The position numbers and the translations under genes were made by a program. 64,000 nucleotides of DNA from JBDGYW01 sp964580055 (lineage in GTDB: Bacteria > Gemmatimonadota > Gemmatimonadetes > Gemmatimonadales > GWC2-71-9). The stretch lies in the NCBI GenBank assembly GCA_964580055.1, contig CAZOJI010000013.1:27074-91073 (forward strand), in the 5' to 3' direction. The notes under the pieces are model-generated. The model was given only the letters and a program-made list of their open reading frames with translations, did no database searches and was not told where the DNA came from. Of the stretch, positions 34,523 to 43,561 are shown in pieces; positions within the stretch are counted from its first letter, which is position 1, and each line of letters begins with the position of its first letter.

Positions 34523-35272
34523 CTAGTCATTTGGGCAGATCACTTCGACCTTCTCTAGTAACGTACCAGCATGCATTGCCAATAAGCTGTAGGCGTCACG
34601 ATCCTTTGAACATGATTTTGACGGAAGAATGAGTCTGATCGATAACGCTCCGTCAGAACCGACCACACCACCAGAAATTGCATGGATGCGCGTATTCTCT
34701 TCCGAAGCCGCAATTAGCTCAACTCGGCTGAACGGCGTCAAACCCGTTGCCATGAAGCCAGCTTCAACTGCCCTTGTTGAATCAACTGAGTATGCAAGGC
34801 CGTGCTGAACTGACGGTGTCTCAGGCCGAAACCAAGGCACTAACGAGAGCGTCGGAACGACGGCAATAGCCGCAATGCTGAGACCGAAGAAGATCACAGA
34901 TATTCTGAGACCGCCTCTCTGCCGCTCCCGATCCACCGGCGCACGTTTCACGCCGGACGACATGGGGACGTTCCAGAGTGCGATTAGCACGCTGACTCCG
35001 AGAAGCAACACAGCTATCGCGACCAACCAATCCGCAATGGGAATCAGATCCGTGAACAACGCACCCTTTAGCAAAGCGCCGAGGGCCGCGACTGTGCCAA
35101 TGACCGCTGTCAGAGCTTTTGCTACAGAATCCAGATCAGTAGTCGGATCCCCGGTAACCGCAGACATTATCTCCGTCTTCTGTGCTTCAGTTATCAAACC
35201 GTCACCTAATGCTTTATTCAGGATCTTCTCGAGGGTTCCCGGTTCGACAACCTTATTGTGAGGGTGCACCAT
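34523..35272 (-). CDS. Membrane protein of unknown function
   Basis: A 249-residue protein. The N-terminal 45 residues are a soluble helical segment (LEKILNKALGDGLITEAQKTEIMSAV). About three transmembrane helices follow (ALTAVIGTVAALGALLKGALF, WLVAIAVLLLGVSVLIALW, ISVIFFGLSIAAIAVVPTL). The C-terminus is a beta-rich domain with Cys residues (LILPSKSCSKDRD, LEKVEVICPND). GAGG precedes the ATG at 35272. It lies between a CHAP endolysin-like gene and the kinase-TPR gene on the same strand. Family not recognised. Confidence 0.72.
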   Translation of the reverse strand: MVHPHNKVVEPGTLEKILNKALGDGLITEAQKTEIMSAVTGDPTTDLDSVAKALTAVIGTVAALGALLKGALFTDLIPIADWLVAIAVLLLGVSVLIALWNVPMSSGVKRAPVDRERQRGGLRISVIFFGLSIAAIAVVPTLSLVPWFRPETPSVQHGLAYSVDSTRAVEAGFMATGLTPFSRVELIAASEENTRIHAISGGVVGSDGALSIRLILPSKSCSKDRDAYSLLAMHAGTLLEKVEVICPND

Positions 35273-35438
35273 GTGTACCTCTGTATGGAGGATCAGTGTG
35301 CAAATGGCTGTCCCGTCGTCTCCGGCCTAGTTAGGCCTATGAGTGATCACAAGCAGATTACGTCTGCCTACAGGGCTTTGGCCGAGTTTCATCTTGCGAG
35401 AATCCGACAGCGATTGAATGCGCAGCGGCTAATCCCCC

Positions 35439-36194
35439 CTACCGATCCGGCACCCTCCCAAACCCCAGCAGCTTCTTCATCCGCTCATGCACATAGTCGA
35501 AGCCCTGCACGCGGTTGCTCTTGTTGCCTTCGATAGTGTAGAGCATCCCTTCCTTGGCATGATGCACGATACCAATGTGGCCTTTCCATCCGGCGAGCCG
35601 CTCGCGCCACCATACCACGATGTCACCAGGTTGCGGGTCGACATCGTCTCCCGGCGGAGTCATCCAGCCTTTCTTCTTGAATTGGTTCATGATGTTGCGA
35701 GCGCCCAGGCTGTACTCGAAGGGCATTCCACTCTTGTTCTGACTGTAACACCAGCTCACGAATCCCGCACACCAGGCGCAACCCTCGGGTGCCAGCCCGT
35801 TCAAGTACCTGCGAACCCACTTTCCACGATTGTTACCACCGATCTCGGACGCCTCGGCCCTCAACTCCCCGATCGCAGCCCTCAGGGCGTTCCGACCCCA
35901 CGTGGTTCCACCAAAGGATTTGTGCGGCATGCGGCTGAAGCTGATGACGGGGTTCACGGCGATGACAGCGCGACGATGCCTGAGGCTCCACCAGGTGAGT
36001 GGGCCCACCTTGCCGTCGACGACGAGGGGGCGACCGTGCCGGTCCAGATGCTGTGATTGGAACGCGCGTACCGCGCGTCGAGTCTGCGGCCCGAATACAC
36101 CATCCACCGATACCGGGAGCTGCCAGTCGTTGAGCAACTCCTGGAGGGCCTTCACGGATTCTCCCCGATCGCCCTTCTGCAGAACCGGATCCAT
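35439..36194 (-). CDS. Peptidoglycan-binding / CHAP-type cell-wall hydrolase
   Basis: A 251-residue protein. Residues 5-70 are a PG_binding_1 domain (GESVKALQELLNDWQ, VDGVFGPQTRRAVRAFQ, VDGKVGPLTWWSL). Residues about 105-245 are a CHAP-like amidase: Cys in GCAWCAGFVSWC, His in KGHIGIVHH, and polar GNKSNRVQG. It should cleave peptidoglycan peptides. No signal peptide is seen, as in phage endolysins or toxin-type hydrolases needing a partner for export. GAGG precedes the ATG. No phage structural genes are nearby. Confidence 0.85.
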   Translation of the reverse strand: MDPVLQKGDRGESVKALQELLNDWQLPVSVDGVFGPQTRRAVRAFQSQHLDRHGRPLVVDGKVGPLTWWSLRHRRAVIAVNPVISFSRMPHKSFGGTTWGRNALRAAIGELRAEASEIGGNNRGKWVRRYLNGLAPEGCAWCAGFVSWCYSQNKSGMPFEYSLGARNIMNQFKKKGWMTPPGDDVDPQPGDIVVWWRERLAGWKGHIGIVHHAKEGMLYTIEGNKSNRVQGFDYVHERMKKLLGFGRVPDR

Positions 36195-36330
36195 TGTTCG
36201 GCCTCGATACGGTTGGAGGAACTGCTAAAGTGCCACCGGCTTGGAGGTCTGTCCAGGAGTCATCATCCCTCAATCCTCTTCCATGGAATCGATTTGAGGA
36301 TGACCGCCGTGACTCGACACTGGGAGTTGT

Positions 36331-36783
36331 TCACTGGGTGCGCGGAATTCGCCAGGATCGGCGCGTTCCTGAGCAACTGTGCCGCGTTCCCTCCAGCATG
36401 TCAACAAACTCGTTTGCCGTGGCGGGACGGTCTTTGGGTGTCTTCTCCAAACCGGCGTGTACAGCCTCTTCCACATACTCGGGCAATTCGGGTCTCACGA
36501 CGCGCAGGGACGGAGGCGCTGCGCCTCTGTGCTTCCGCAATACGGCAGCGGCAGAGGGTCCGCTGAACACCGGTTCGCCCATCAACATCTCGTACACCAC
36601 ACACGCCAGCGCGTAGATATCGCTGCCGCCGTCGATCTTGGATATGCCGCCGGCCTGCTCGGGGCTCATGTAGTGAGGAGTGCCGACCAGGAGGCCGCTG
36701 GAGGAGAGTTTTTCGCCGCCTGACCGGATGATTGCCCGGGCGACACCGAAATCGCAAAGGACCACTCTGTCTTCCATGAACAA
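36331..36783 (-). pseudogene. Ser/Thr kinase C-lobe stub
   Basis: The frame starts just before the DFG motif (DRVVLCDFGVARA) and continues through the activation loop (GTPHYMSPEQAGG), SDIYALACVVYEMLMGEPVFSG and DRPATANEFVDMLEG. The whole N-lobe and the catalytic HRD loop are missing: a stop lies immediately upstream of the first codons. After the C-lobe there is only unrelated Ser/Arg-rich sequence to the stop. It cannot be an active kinase. It pairs conceptually with the N-terminal stub at 30472. Confidence 0.8.
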
Positions 36784-36840
36784 CTACCCGGCCGCAAGAC
36801 GACGGCAACACGCTCCGTGACCGCAAAGCACTGCGTTCCG

Positions 36841-36871
36841 CCCTACCGCCCTACCGCCCTACCGTCTTACC
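36841..36871. repeat. 8-bp tandem repeat CCCTACCG
   Basis: Three perfect units of CCCTACCG (36841-36864) and a degraded fourth (TCTTACC). It lies between the kinase stub and a lipoprotein gene, at the right edge of the accessory region. Confidence 0.85.
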
Positions 36872-36910
36872 TTGCACGCGATCGCCAACATGAGCAGACG
36901 AGGAAAACCC

Positions 36911-37387
36911 ATGCGCCACGCCAGTCTGGCACTCATCGCCATATGCCTTCTACTCGCATGCTCTCGAGAAGAGACGTCGGTACGCCAACGATTCCTGGCG
37001 CAATCGAGTGTTTCGGTGCAATTCGAAAACTGGACTCGCGTCTTCAATAACATGGATCGGGATTCTCTAGCCTTGATCTATCATCAGGTGCCGGAACTCA
37101 GGGTCATTCATTCCGACGGTAGCATGTCACGCGGCTGGACTGAGGAACGAGATAGACTCAGTGACTTCTTTGGAGGTGTCGAGAGAGTGAACTTGGTGAC
37201 GGAGGGGCTCGAGACAGAGGTCATTAGCGAGGATCTGGTACTAGCGACATTCCGTCACGCCCTCGCCATCGAACGGGTGGACGGGCAGCGAGACCCACGG
37301 GTGTCGGGTCCGGGTACCATGGTCTGGATCAAGGATCCGGCGGATGAGATCTGGAAGATTCATATGGAGCATCTCTCGGCACGCTGA
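36911..37387 (+). CDS. SnoaL/DUF4440-like lipoprotein
   Basis: A 158-residue protein with a lipobox (ALIAICLLLAC). The mature part resembles NTF2/SnoaL-type cone folds: VQFENWTRVFNNMDRDSLALIYH, then FRHALAIERVDGQ and MVWIKDPADEIWKIHMEHLS, the last typical of DUF4440 (xxWKIxxxH). Function unknown, often a stress or ligand-binding role. ATG at 36911 has GAGG upstream. Confidence 0.8.
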   Translation: MRHASLALIAICLLLACSREETSVRQRFLAQSSVSVQFENWTRVFNNMDRDSLALIYHQVPELRVIHSDGSMSRGWTEERDRLSDFFGGVERVNLVTEGLETEVISEDLVLATFRHALAIERVDGQRDPRVSGPGTMVWIKDPADEIWKIHMEHLSAR

Positions 37388-37567
37388 CGTGATTGACGCC
37401 GAGATCGTGTGTTCCGGAAGCGGCATGGGAGTGAGTAACGTGCTCGCAGAAGGCTGGATTGGGAATAATGGTTGAAGAGGAGTATCTGTAACGCGCATCG
37501 TTTCCCCGCTTGTCTTATCGCGACTCATACTTTATTGTGTTCCAACTTTCCACAGGAGCGCGGTCCG

Positions 37568-38683
37568 GTGTCGGACCTCTTCCTCAGTTCGGACGACTAC
37601 AGCGAGCGGGCACACAATCTCTACAACGAAGGGCGTTATGACGCGGCTCTCGAGGTGATCCGAGAGGGTCTCGAACATTTCCCTTTGTCGGTGGATCTTC
37701 ACGTAGGAGAAGCATACGCGCGCCTTGCGCGCGACGAATTCGCCTGGGCACGCAGGAGTTTTGCAAGGGCCTTGGACCTCGAGCCCGATCACGAAGAAGC
37801 CCTCGCAGGAATGGGCGAGACGCTGCTCCAGTTGGGTCGCCGCGAATCCGCAACCCGCTGTTTCGACAGAGTGCTGGCTTTGGGCTTTCGCGAAGATCAC
37901 GATCTGATGCTGCAGATCGGCCGAGCTCTGTTCCGCGAGCGAATGGTGGATCACGCGCGAGGTTTCTTCCAACTCGCAGCAGAGAGCCACCCCAACTCTT
38001 CCGAGGCAGTGGCCTGTCTCGGTTACGCGTTGCACAGAACCAGCGAGGAAGATGCGGCGTTGTATTGGTTGCGGCGGTCACTCGACTTGGACCCGTCGCA
38101 CGCAGAAGCACGCATCTACCTTGGAAACCTTCTCTATGATCGCGGCGAGTATGAAGCAGCGTTGCTGCACTTCGAGCGCACCGAACCGGGCGACCACGTG
38201 GATGAACTGGCAGTGTGGCGCCTCATCGAACTCAAGAAGTCGATCTACGGCCTGCAGCCCACCGATCCGGAAATCGCTCCATGGTCGACTCAACTGGCTG
38301 CGCTGGCTGAAGAGATGGACACCATCGAGTTGCTTCTAGCGGAGGTGGAGGCTGCGCAACCCGACGGCACATTCCGCGACCCGCGCCAGCTGGAGTTGTT
38401 CGGGACTTTGCTAGTTGAGCTGCAAGGTATGCAACGACGCTCTGCGGGAGAAAAACACCGTGTCAGAACGGCAACCGGTATCTCGTACTCCGGCACATGG
38501 GATGAGATAGTACTTCAGATGAAGATGGACGATCGTGAGTTGTCGGAGACTTCCGTGAAGCAATACATGGCACGAGCTTCGCTGCGCAGTCACACGGAGA
38601 CGGGGGTCGTCATTCCGGTGAGCGATCCCGAGAGCTTCGTGCGGGGAGCGGCCACCGCCGGCGTCTTGATGATCATATCCTGA
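37568..38683 (+). CDS. Tetratricopeptide-repeat protein
   Basis: A 371-residue soluble protein. At least five TPR units occupy residues about 12-210 (AHNLYNEGRYDAALEVIREGLEHFP; ARRSFARALDLEPDHEEAL; ALYWLRRSLDLDPSHAEARIYLGNLLYDRG). The C-terminus is acidic and helical, then ends in a region with WDEIVLQMKMDDRELSETSV. GTG at 37568 is chosen because AGGAG lies nine bases upstream; the frame to 37472 has no support. Probably a protein-interaction scaffold. An M16 peptidase gene follows 64 bases downstream. Confidence 0.85.
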   Translation: MSDLFLSSDDYSERAHNLYNEGRYDAALEVIREGLEHFPLSVDLHVGEAYARLARDEFAWARRSFARALDLEPDHEEALAGMGETLLQLGRRESATRCFDRVLALGFREDHDLMLQIGRALFRERMVDHARGFFQLAAESHPNSSEAVACLGYALHRTSEEDAALYWLRRSLDLDPSHAEARIYLGNLLYDRGEYEAALLHFERTEPGDHVDELAVWRLIELKKSIYGLQPTDPEIAPWSTQLAALAEEMDTIELLLAEVEAAQPDGTFRDPRQLELFGTLLVELQGMQRRSAGEKHRVRTATGISYSGTWDEIVLQMKMDDRELSETSVKQYMARASLRSHTETGVVIPVSDPESFVRGAATAGVLMIIS

Positions 38684-38747
38684 CTGCGGTCACCGCCGCT
38701 CCGCTCGACCCCACCGATGTTGCCGAGCCTCAACCGCTGAGTCCACA

Positions 38748-41345
38748 ATGCGCCTATCCGCTAACGTAACCAGAGAAGTCCTCCCAAACGGCCTCACCAT
38801 TCTGGTTCAACGATTCGACTCAGCTCCGGTGGTTGCGGTCGTCACGCATGTGAAGGCCGGTTACTTCGATGAACCGGACGAGTGGGTGGGAATCGCCCAT
38901 GTGCTCGAACACATGTTCTTCAAGGGTACCTCCCGTCGCGGTCCCGGAGAGATCGCCCGAGACACTCAATTGCTGGGCGGGTACCTGAATGCGGGTACGA
39001 TTTACGATAAGACAGCGTACTACACCGTGCTGCCTTCCAGCGAAGGGGGCCTGGAGAAGGCGCTCGACATCCAGTCCGACGCATTGAAAAACGCGGCTCT
39101 CGATCAGGACGAACTGACACGAGAGCTGGAGGTGATCATCCAGGAGGCGAACCGCAAACTCGACTCCCCGGATGCGGTGGCGGGTGAAACACTGTACGAA
39201 CTGTTGTTTGAGAAGCACAGGATGCGGCGGTGGCGGATAGGCACGGAAGAGGGGCTGAGGAAGCTGACGCACGAGGATGTGCGCACTTACTACTCGACCC
39301 GGTATACGCCGGGCCGAGTGGTTGTTTCGGTCGTTGGAGACGTGGATACCAAACAGGTGCTGACCTTGGCGCGGGCTGCCTACGGCGACTGGGACCGATC
39401 GACTGTTTCGGTCGAAGGATCTCCCCCGGAGCCGGACACCATCGTCCCGTCCGTGCGCGTGCTCACCGGCGACGTCAAGAGGCCTCTGGCAGTGCTCGGC
39501 TGGAAGACCGTTGGGACCCTGCATCAAGACACCTCTGCACTGGACGTAGCAGCGTCAGTGCTGGGAAATGGCAGGGGATCTCGGCTTTACCGGGGGGTGC
39601 GAACGCCGGGTCTGGCTAGCAGCGTCCGCGCAGGACACTACACTCCGACAGAAGTGGGCGTGTTCGATATCTCTCTAGCGGCTGATGCGGACAGGCTGGA
39701 CGAAGCCGTGACCCGTTGCGTCGACACGGTGTCTGAACTGCTCGCAGCCGTGCCCACAGCAACAGAGTTGGACCGCACTCGCGCGCTCTTCGCCATGCGT
39801 TGGGCGAGGGTGTTCGAGTCGATGGATTCGCGCGCCGCTGCACTGGCCGAAGGCGAATCTCTGGGCGGGTATCAGCTCATAGACGAGCTTCACCAGCGCG
39901 CGTTGGATGTGACCGCGGAAGAGGTGCAGCATGTTGTGAGTCGCTATCTGCGACCTGAGCACGCTTCACTGGTGGTTTACCTGCCGGAAGACGGCCACAC
40001 CAGCCTGGCCGGGGATTCGTGGCCGCTTGCGCCCAAAACGCAACCGTCGCCAGTTGGCCCGGTACGCGACGCGTTGATCGAGTCCACCAGGGGTACTCCG
40101 GCCGAGATAGTCGATAGCGCTGAATACCCCGGCGGCATCAGCCTGCGCTCCTACGAGGGCGTAGACATGCTGGCGCGTTCCAAACCCGGCTGTGGCCTGG
40201 TCACTCTCGGCTTGGATATAGCCGGTCTCCCGGTGCTGGAGACTCCTTCGAAGGCGGGCATTTCTCGCCTCCTGGTTCGATCCACTATCCGGGGCGCCGG
40301 CGGTTTGACCGGCGAGGAATTGGCATTGGCCGCGGAATCTCTGGGGGGTGGCATCGTCGCGAGCAGCTCGGCCGACGGTCTGGGTTGGGGCATCACCGTC
40401 CCGCCGGATGCCCTGAGGCAGGCAGCCGGACTACTGCGCAAGGTGGCTCTCGAGCCCACGCTCGCGGGAGCGGAAATAGCCAAGGAGCGGACTCAGCAGA
40501 TCAGCGACGCTCGCCGTTCGCAAGACGACATGTTCAGACATCCGACCCAGCGCGTGCTTGGCAAGGCTTACGGAGAGGATGTATACGGATTGCCGGTGCT
40601 CGGAGAGCCGCAAACCGTGGAGTCCCTGAGCGATAACGATGTCAGGGAATGGGCTGCGGAGATAGGGAAACACAGAGCGGTTCTGGTGGCTGTCGGTGAC
40701 CTCGATCGAGAACAAATGCTGAGCGCCTTGGCACCCCTTGCGGGCTGGCCGGCGGTGGCTGATCTAGGGTCAGGGTCAAATGGGTCGCCCGAGTTTCGCG
40801 ACGAGATCGGAGCCGAGCGGAGGAACAAGGCTCAGACCGCGCTCGCAATGGCGTTTCCAGCCATGCCGGCGGCATCCGCGGACAGATTCGCGGTTTTGGT
40901 TTTGGGATCGTTGCTCAGCGGCCTCTCGGGAAGGCTGTTCAAGGAGTTGCGGGAGAAGAGATCTCTGGCATACACCGTTGCGGCACTGCCCTGGTTGAGG
41001 CGCCGCGCCGGTGCCATGCTTACCTATATCGCAACCTCTCCTGAGAGGGAGTCGGAAGCTCGTGACGTCATGCTTCGGGAATTGTCGCTCCTCGTGGAAG
41101 ACTCTATCGCCGATGTCGAACTCGAACGCGCCCGCAATTACGCGGCGGGCCTGGTGGAGATACGCCAGCAGCACGCCTCCTCCGTGAGCAGCGAGATTCT
41201 CACAGCTTGGCAGAACGGCGTGTTAGCCGAAATCGAGGATACCGCGGAACGCCTGCGGAGCGTCACAGAGGAGGAAGTGAACAGGGTTGCGAGAAACCTC
41301 TTTGGGGCGGGACGCCACGCTGAGTACGTGGTGAGAGGTCGGTGA
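38748..41345 (+). CDS. M16-family (pitrilysin) zinc peptidase
   Basis: An 865-residue two-half M16 protein. The active half has the inverted zinc motif HxxEH (HVLEHMFFKGT at about residue 50) and the downstream zinc Glu in EVIIQEANRKLD. The second half (from about 460) is the inactive clamshell half (LDIAGLPVLETPSKAGISRLLV), with LFKELREKRSLAYTVAA near the end. M16 enzymes digest small peptides in a closed chamber. No signal peptide is seen at the chosen ATG. Confidence 0.93.
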   Translation: MRLSANVTREVLPNGLTILVQRFDSAPVVAVVTHVKAGYFDEPDEWVGIAHVLEHMFFKGTSRRGPGEIARDTQLLGGYLNAGTIYDKTAYYTVLPSSEGGLEKALDIQSDALKNAALDQDELTRELEVIIQEANRKLDSPDAVAGETLYELLFEKHRMRRWRIGTEEGLRKLTHEDVRTYYSTRYTPGRVVVSVVGDVDTKQVLTLARAAYGDWDRSTVSVEGSPPEPDTIVPSVRVLTGDVKRPLAVLGWKTVGTLHQDTSALDVAASVLGNGRGSRLYRGVRTPGLASSVRAGHYTPTEVGVFDISLAADADRLDEAVTRCVDTVSELLAAVPTATELDRTRALFAMRWARVFESMDSRAAALAEGESLGGYQLIDELHQRALDVTAEEVQHVVSRYLRPEHASLVVYLPEDGHTSLAGDSWPLAPKTQPSPVGPVRDALIESTRGTPAEIVDSAEYPGGISLRSYEGVDMLARSKPGCGLVTLGLDIAGLPVLETPSKAGISRLLVRSTIRGAGGLTGEELALAAESLGGGIVASSSADGLGWGITVPPDALRQAAGLLRKVALEPTLAGAEIAKERTQQISDARRSQDDMFRHPTQRVLGKAYGEDVYGLPVLGEPQTVESLSDNDVREWAAEIGKHRAVLVAVGDLDREQMLSALAPLAGWPAVADLGSGSNGSPEFRDEIGAERRNKAQTALAMAFPAMPAASADRFAVLVLGSLLSGLSGRLFKELREKRSLAYTVAALPWLRRRAGAMLTYIATSPERESEARDVMLRELSLLVEDSIADVELERARNYAAGLVEIRQQHASSVSSEILTAWQNGVLAEIEDTAERLRSVTEEEVNRVARNLFGAGRHAEYVVRGR

Positions 41346-41368
41346 ACGCGAAAAGCGTCAGTCCAGCG

Positions 41369-41827
41369 CTAGAACATCGACATCGCCAAGAAGGACCGCA
41401 GGTTATCGTTGGTGATTCGCAGTCTGTCGCACAACAGTCTGACTACCGACCAGAGCACCTTGTAACCGAGGTCGCGATCGAAATCAACGAGCATCTCGAA
41501 GTCGGACCGCGTAATGGTGAGGAGAACGCAGTCGGTGTTGGCTATCGCGTCGGTTGAGCGCGTGGATCGGTCGAGTACGGCCATCTCGCCAAAACATGCG
41601 CCGGGCTTCAACACGGCGAGCGCCTCCTCACCTGAGCCTGGCACGTCCCGCGAAATGCGAACCTCGCCGTCCGCAATGATATACAGGCGGTTTCCTGGCT
41701 CGTCTTCTTTGAATATCGTTTTGCCGAACTTGAATCGCTGTTCCTGGCAGATCTCGGCCACTCTCTCGAGCTCTTCGCCTTCGAGGTCGGCGAAGATCGC
41801 GGCCTTCTTGATGAGGCTGAGGTCCAT
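41369..41827 (-). CDS. Cyclic-nucleotide-binding-domain protein
   Basis: A 152-residue single-domain protein. The phosphate-binding cassette reads GEMAVLDRSTRSTDAI, keeping the Arg that contacts the cyclic phosphate, unlike the homologue at 1830-2381. There is no DNA-binding domain; the C-terminus is a helix (VVRLLCDRLRITNDNLRSFL). AAGGTGAG precedes the ATG. It may be a stand-alone cNMP sensor. It is divergent from the CDP-alcohol phosphatidyltransferase gene. Confidence 0.88.
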   Translation of the reverse strand: MDLSLIKKAAIFADLEGEELERVAEICQEQRFKFGKTIFKEDEPGNRLYIIADGEVRISRDVPGSGEEALAVLKPGACFGEMAVLDRSTRSTDAIANTDCVLLTITRSDFEMLVDFDRDLGYKVLWSVVRLLCDRLRITNDNLRSFLAMSMF

Positions 41828-41860
41828 AGAATCTCACCTTGCAGGGAGAGGGAAGAGTAG

Positions 41861-42394
41861 GTGCAACCTACAGAAAGCCTTGATATGCGGCAAGATAGGC
41901 CACTAATCAAGCCGCCCGACCTGCTCACGGCGTGCAGGATTCCGCTGGCCGCGGTCTTTCTGATTGCGGACTCGGCCGCCGCGCGCTTTGTCGTGCTTGC
42001 AGTCGTGGTAATAACGGACATCGGCGACGGGATGTGGGCGCGCAGGATCGGAGGATCGAGAACCGGGGCTGTGCTGGACCCGGTCGCGGACAAACTATTC
42101 ATGCTCACCGCCTTCATCGTAGTGTTCCGCAGTGGCGGTTTGAGGCCCCTGGAAGTTGTCGGCGTTCTGCTGCGGGATATCACCGCACTGTTCAGCTTCA
42201 TAGGGGTGACGATAATGAAGAAGCCGAAGACGCTGCCAGCACGCGCTGGAGGCAAGGCCGTAACGGTGAGCCAGACGCTCACGCTGGTCGCGTTTCTGGC
42301 CGGGTCGGATCTGCTGCGACCGCTTGCCTGGGCGACCGCGGCGATCTCGCTGTACGCCATCTGGGATTACATGCACGTCGGGACGAGCCAGTGA
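41861..42394 (+). CDS. CDP-alcohol phosphatidyltransferase family protein
   Basis: A 177-residue membrane enzyme with about five helices. The family signature is present as DIGDGMWAR...GAVLDPVAD, with all four Asp residues. The spacer between AR and the following Gly is seven residues instead of the usual eight. Related enzymes make phosphatidylglycerophosphate or similar phospholipids. GTG at 41861 has GGAAGAG upstream; ATG at 41885 is an alternative. Confidence 0.85.
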   Translation: MQPTESLDMRQDRPLIKPPDLLTACRIPLAAVFLIADSAAARFVVLAVVVITDIGDGMWARRIGGSRTGAVLDPVADKLFMLTAFIVVFRSGGLRPLEVVGVLLRDITALFSFIGVTIMKKPKTLPARAGGKAVTVSQTLTLVAFLAGSDLLRPLAWATAAISLYAIWDYMHVGTSQ

Positions 42395-42431
42395 TAAACC
42401 AGTGCGTAATGCAGGAGGGGGCCAACCGGAC

Positions 42432-42971
42432 ATGAAGGGAAGCGTGAAGATTGTTCTATCGGCATTTATGGCATTGACGGTAGCCTCATCCCTTTCAGCT
42501 CAGGAGAACTATCTGCAAGCCGAACTCGACAACGGCTCTACTCCTCCGTTCCAAATCGGCCTGTTTGGATTCGCTAGTCGAGTCGGGATCGATTTCGAGG
42601 GCCAGGGACAAGCGGTGGCGAGTTTCGCGCTGGATTTGGGCGATCTCTACACCGACAGGCTTCGCCTCCGGCCGTCGGCCGAACTGGGTTTCGGATGGGG
42701 TGACAATACTTACGTTGCCAACGTCGAGGTCATTTACAGGTTCACGCCGGACACCATGGTCGCGGTACCGTACGTGGGCGGCGGGATCGGGTTGGCGGGG
42801 CAAGAGGGGTGTGGATCCGTCGACGGGTGTCCGGCAGTATGGGGGCAGTTCGTGCTCGGGTTCGAGTTGAAGCTGCGCAATCGGCTGAGCTGGCTGATTG
42901 AATATCATGGAGAAGATTCCTTCGGGCGCCAGCGGTTGCTCGTCGGACTGACGACTCGGCGGGGGATCTAA
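42432..42971 (+). CDS. Outer-membrane beta-barrel-like protein
   Basis: A 179-residue protein with a Sec signal (VLSAFMALTVASSLSAQ). The mature part is alternating beta strands ending in an aromatic/basic pattern (SWLIEYHGEDSFGRQRLLVGL), typical of small OmpX/OmpA-like barrels. It has a Cys pair in QEGCGSVDGCPA. ATG at 42432 starts the signal. It follows the phosphatidyltransferase closely on the same strand. Confidence 0.75.
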   Translation: MKGSVKIVLSAFMALTVASSLSAQENYLQAELDNGSTPPFQIGLFGFASRVGIDFEGQGQAVASFALDLGDLYTDRLRLRPSAELGFGWGDNTYVANVEVIYRFTPDTMVAVPYVGGGIGLAGQEGCGSVDGCPAVWGQFVLGFELKLRNRLSWLIEYHGEDSFGRQRLLVGLTTRRGI

Positions 42972-43036
42972 AATGTGGGGATCATGGGCGATCGAGCCGG
43001 CCGGCTCGGGCGACGGCAGCTTTCACGAGGCGGCAA

Positions 43037-43495
43037 TTGCGTAGATCCTTGCTGTTGATCGTAATGTGGCTCCTGGCGCCGCTGCCCTCCGTTGCGCAAA
43101 GCGGGACGGAGTGGCAGGTGCATTCACTGGCGCTGTTGGGAGCCGACAGGTTCTTGGGAGGTGGAGTCGGCCTCAATCTCAGGACGAACGGTCGCATGAG
43201 ATGGGGTGCTGCGTTGAACGCCGGCGAGCTGGAGGGGAATGTGGCGCTGAGACCAGAGGTGCTTGGCTCATTTCACCTGAATCCATACAAGCGCCGAGGT
43301 GTCGCCCCGTACGCCGGAGCTGGCGTTGCCCTGGTGATTTCGGAAGGCACCACCCGCGAGTACATACTCGCTGTCATCGGAGTCGAATCGCGGCCCGGTC
43401 GTTCGAGAGGGTGGTTCGCCGAGGTTGGTGTTGGCGGCGGCGCAAGGGTATCGGTAGGGGTGCAATTCCGAAAACAGCATGCACGTGTACGCTGA
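43037..43495 (+). CDS. Small secreted beta-rich protein
   Basis: A 152-residue protein with a signal (LLLIVMWLLAPLPSVAQ). Beta-strand-rich mature part (LALLGADRFLGGGVGLNLRTN, APYAGAGVALVI), again barrel-like, ending VSVGVQFRKQH. It resembles the preceding gene in shape. The start is TTG at 43037 with GAGGCGG upstream. No named family. Confidence 0.65.
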   Translation: MRRSLLLIVMWLLAPLPSVAQSGTEWQVHSLALLGADRFLGGGVGLNLRTNGRMRWGAALNAGELEGNVALRPEVLGSFHLNPYKRRGVAPYAGAGVALVISEGTTREYILAVIGVESRPGRSRGWFAEVGVGGGARVSVGVQFRKQHARVR

Positions 43496-43561
43496 ACCGA
43501 CCGGAGTTGGCCGGACACCTGCGTTTGTTCAGTTTAGGACGCTACCGGGAGGTGGCTGCGT

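Noticed and set aside
36838..36871. Possible CRISPR-like array
   Set aside because: Units are only 8 bases, directly adjacent and without spacers; it is a simple tandem repeat and no cas genes are present.
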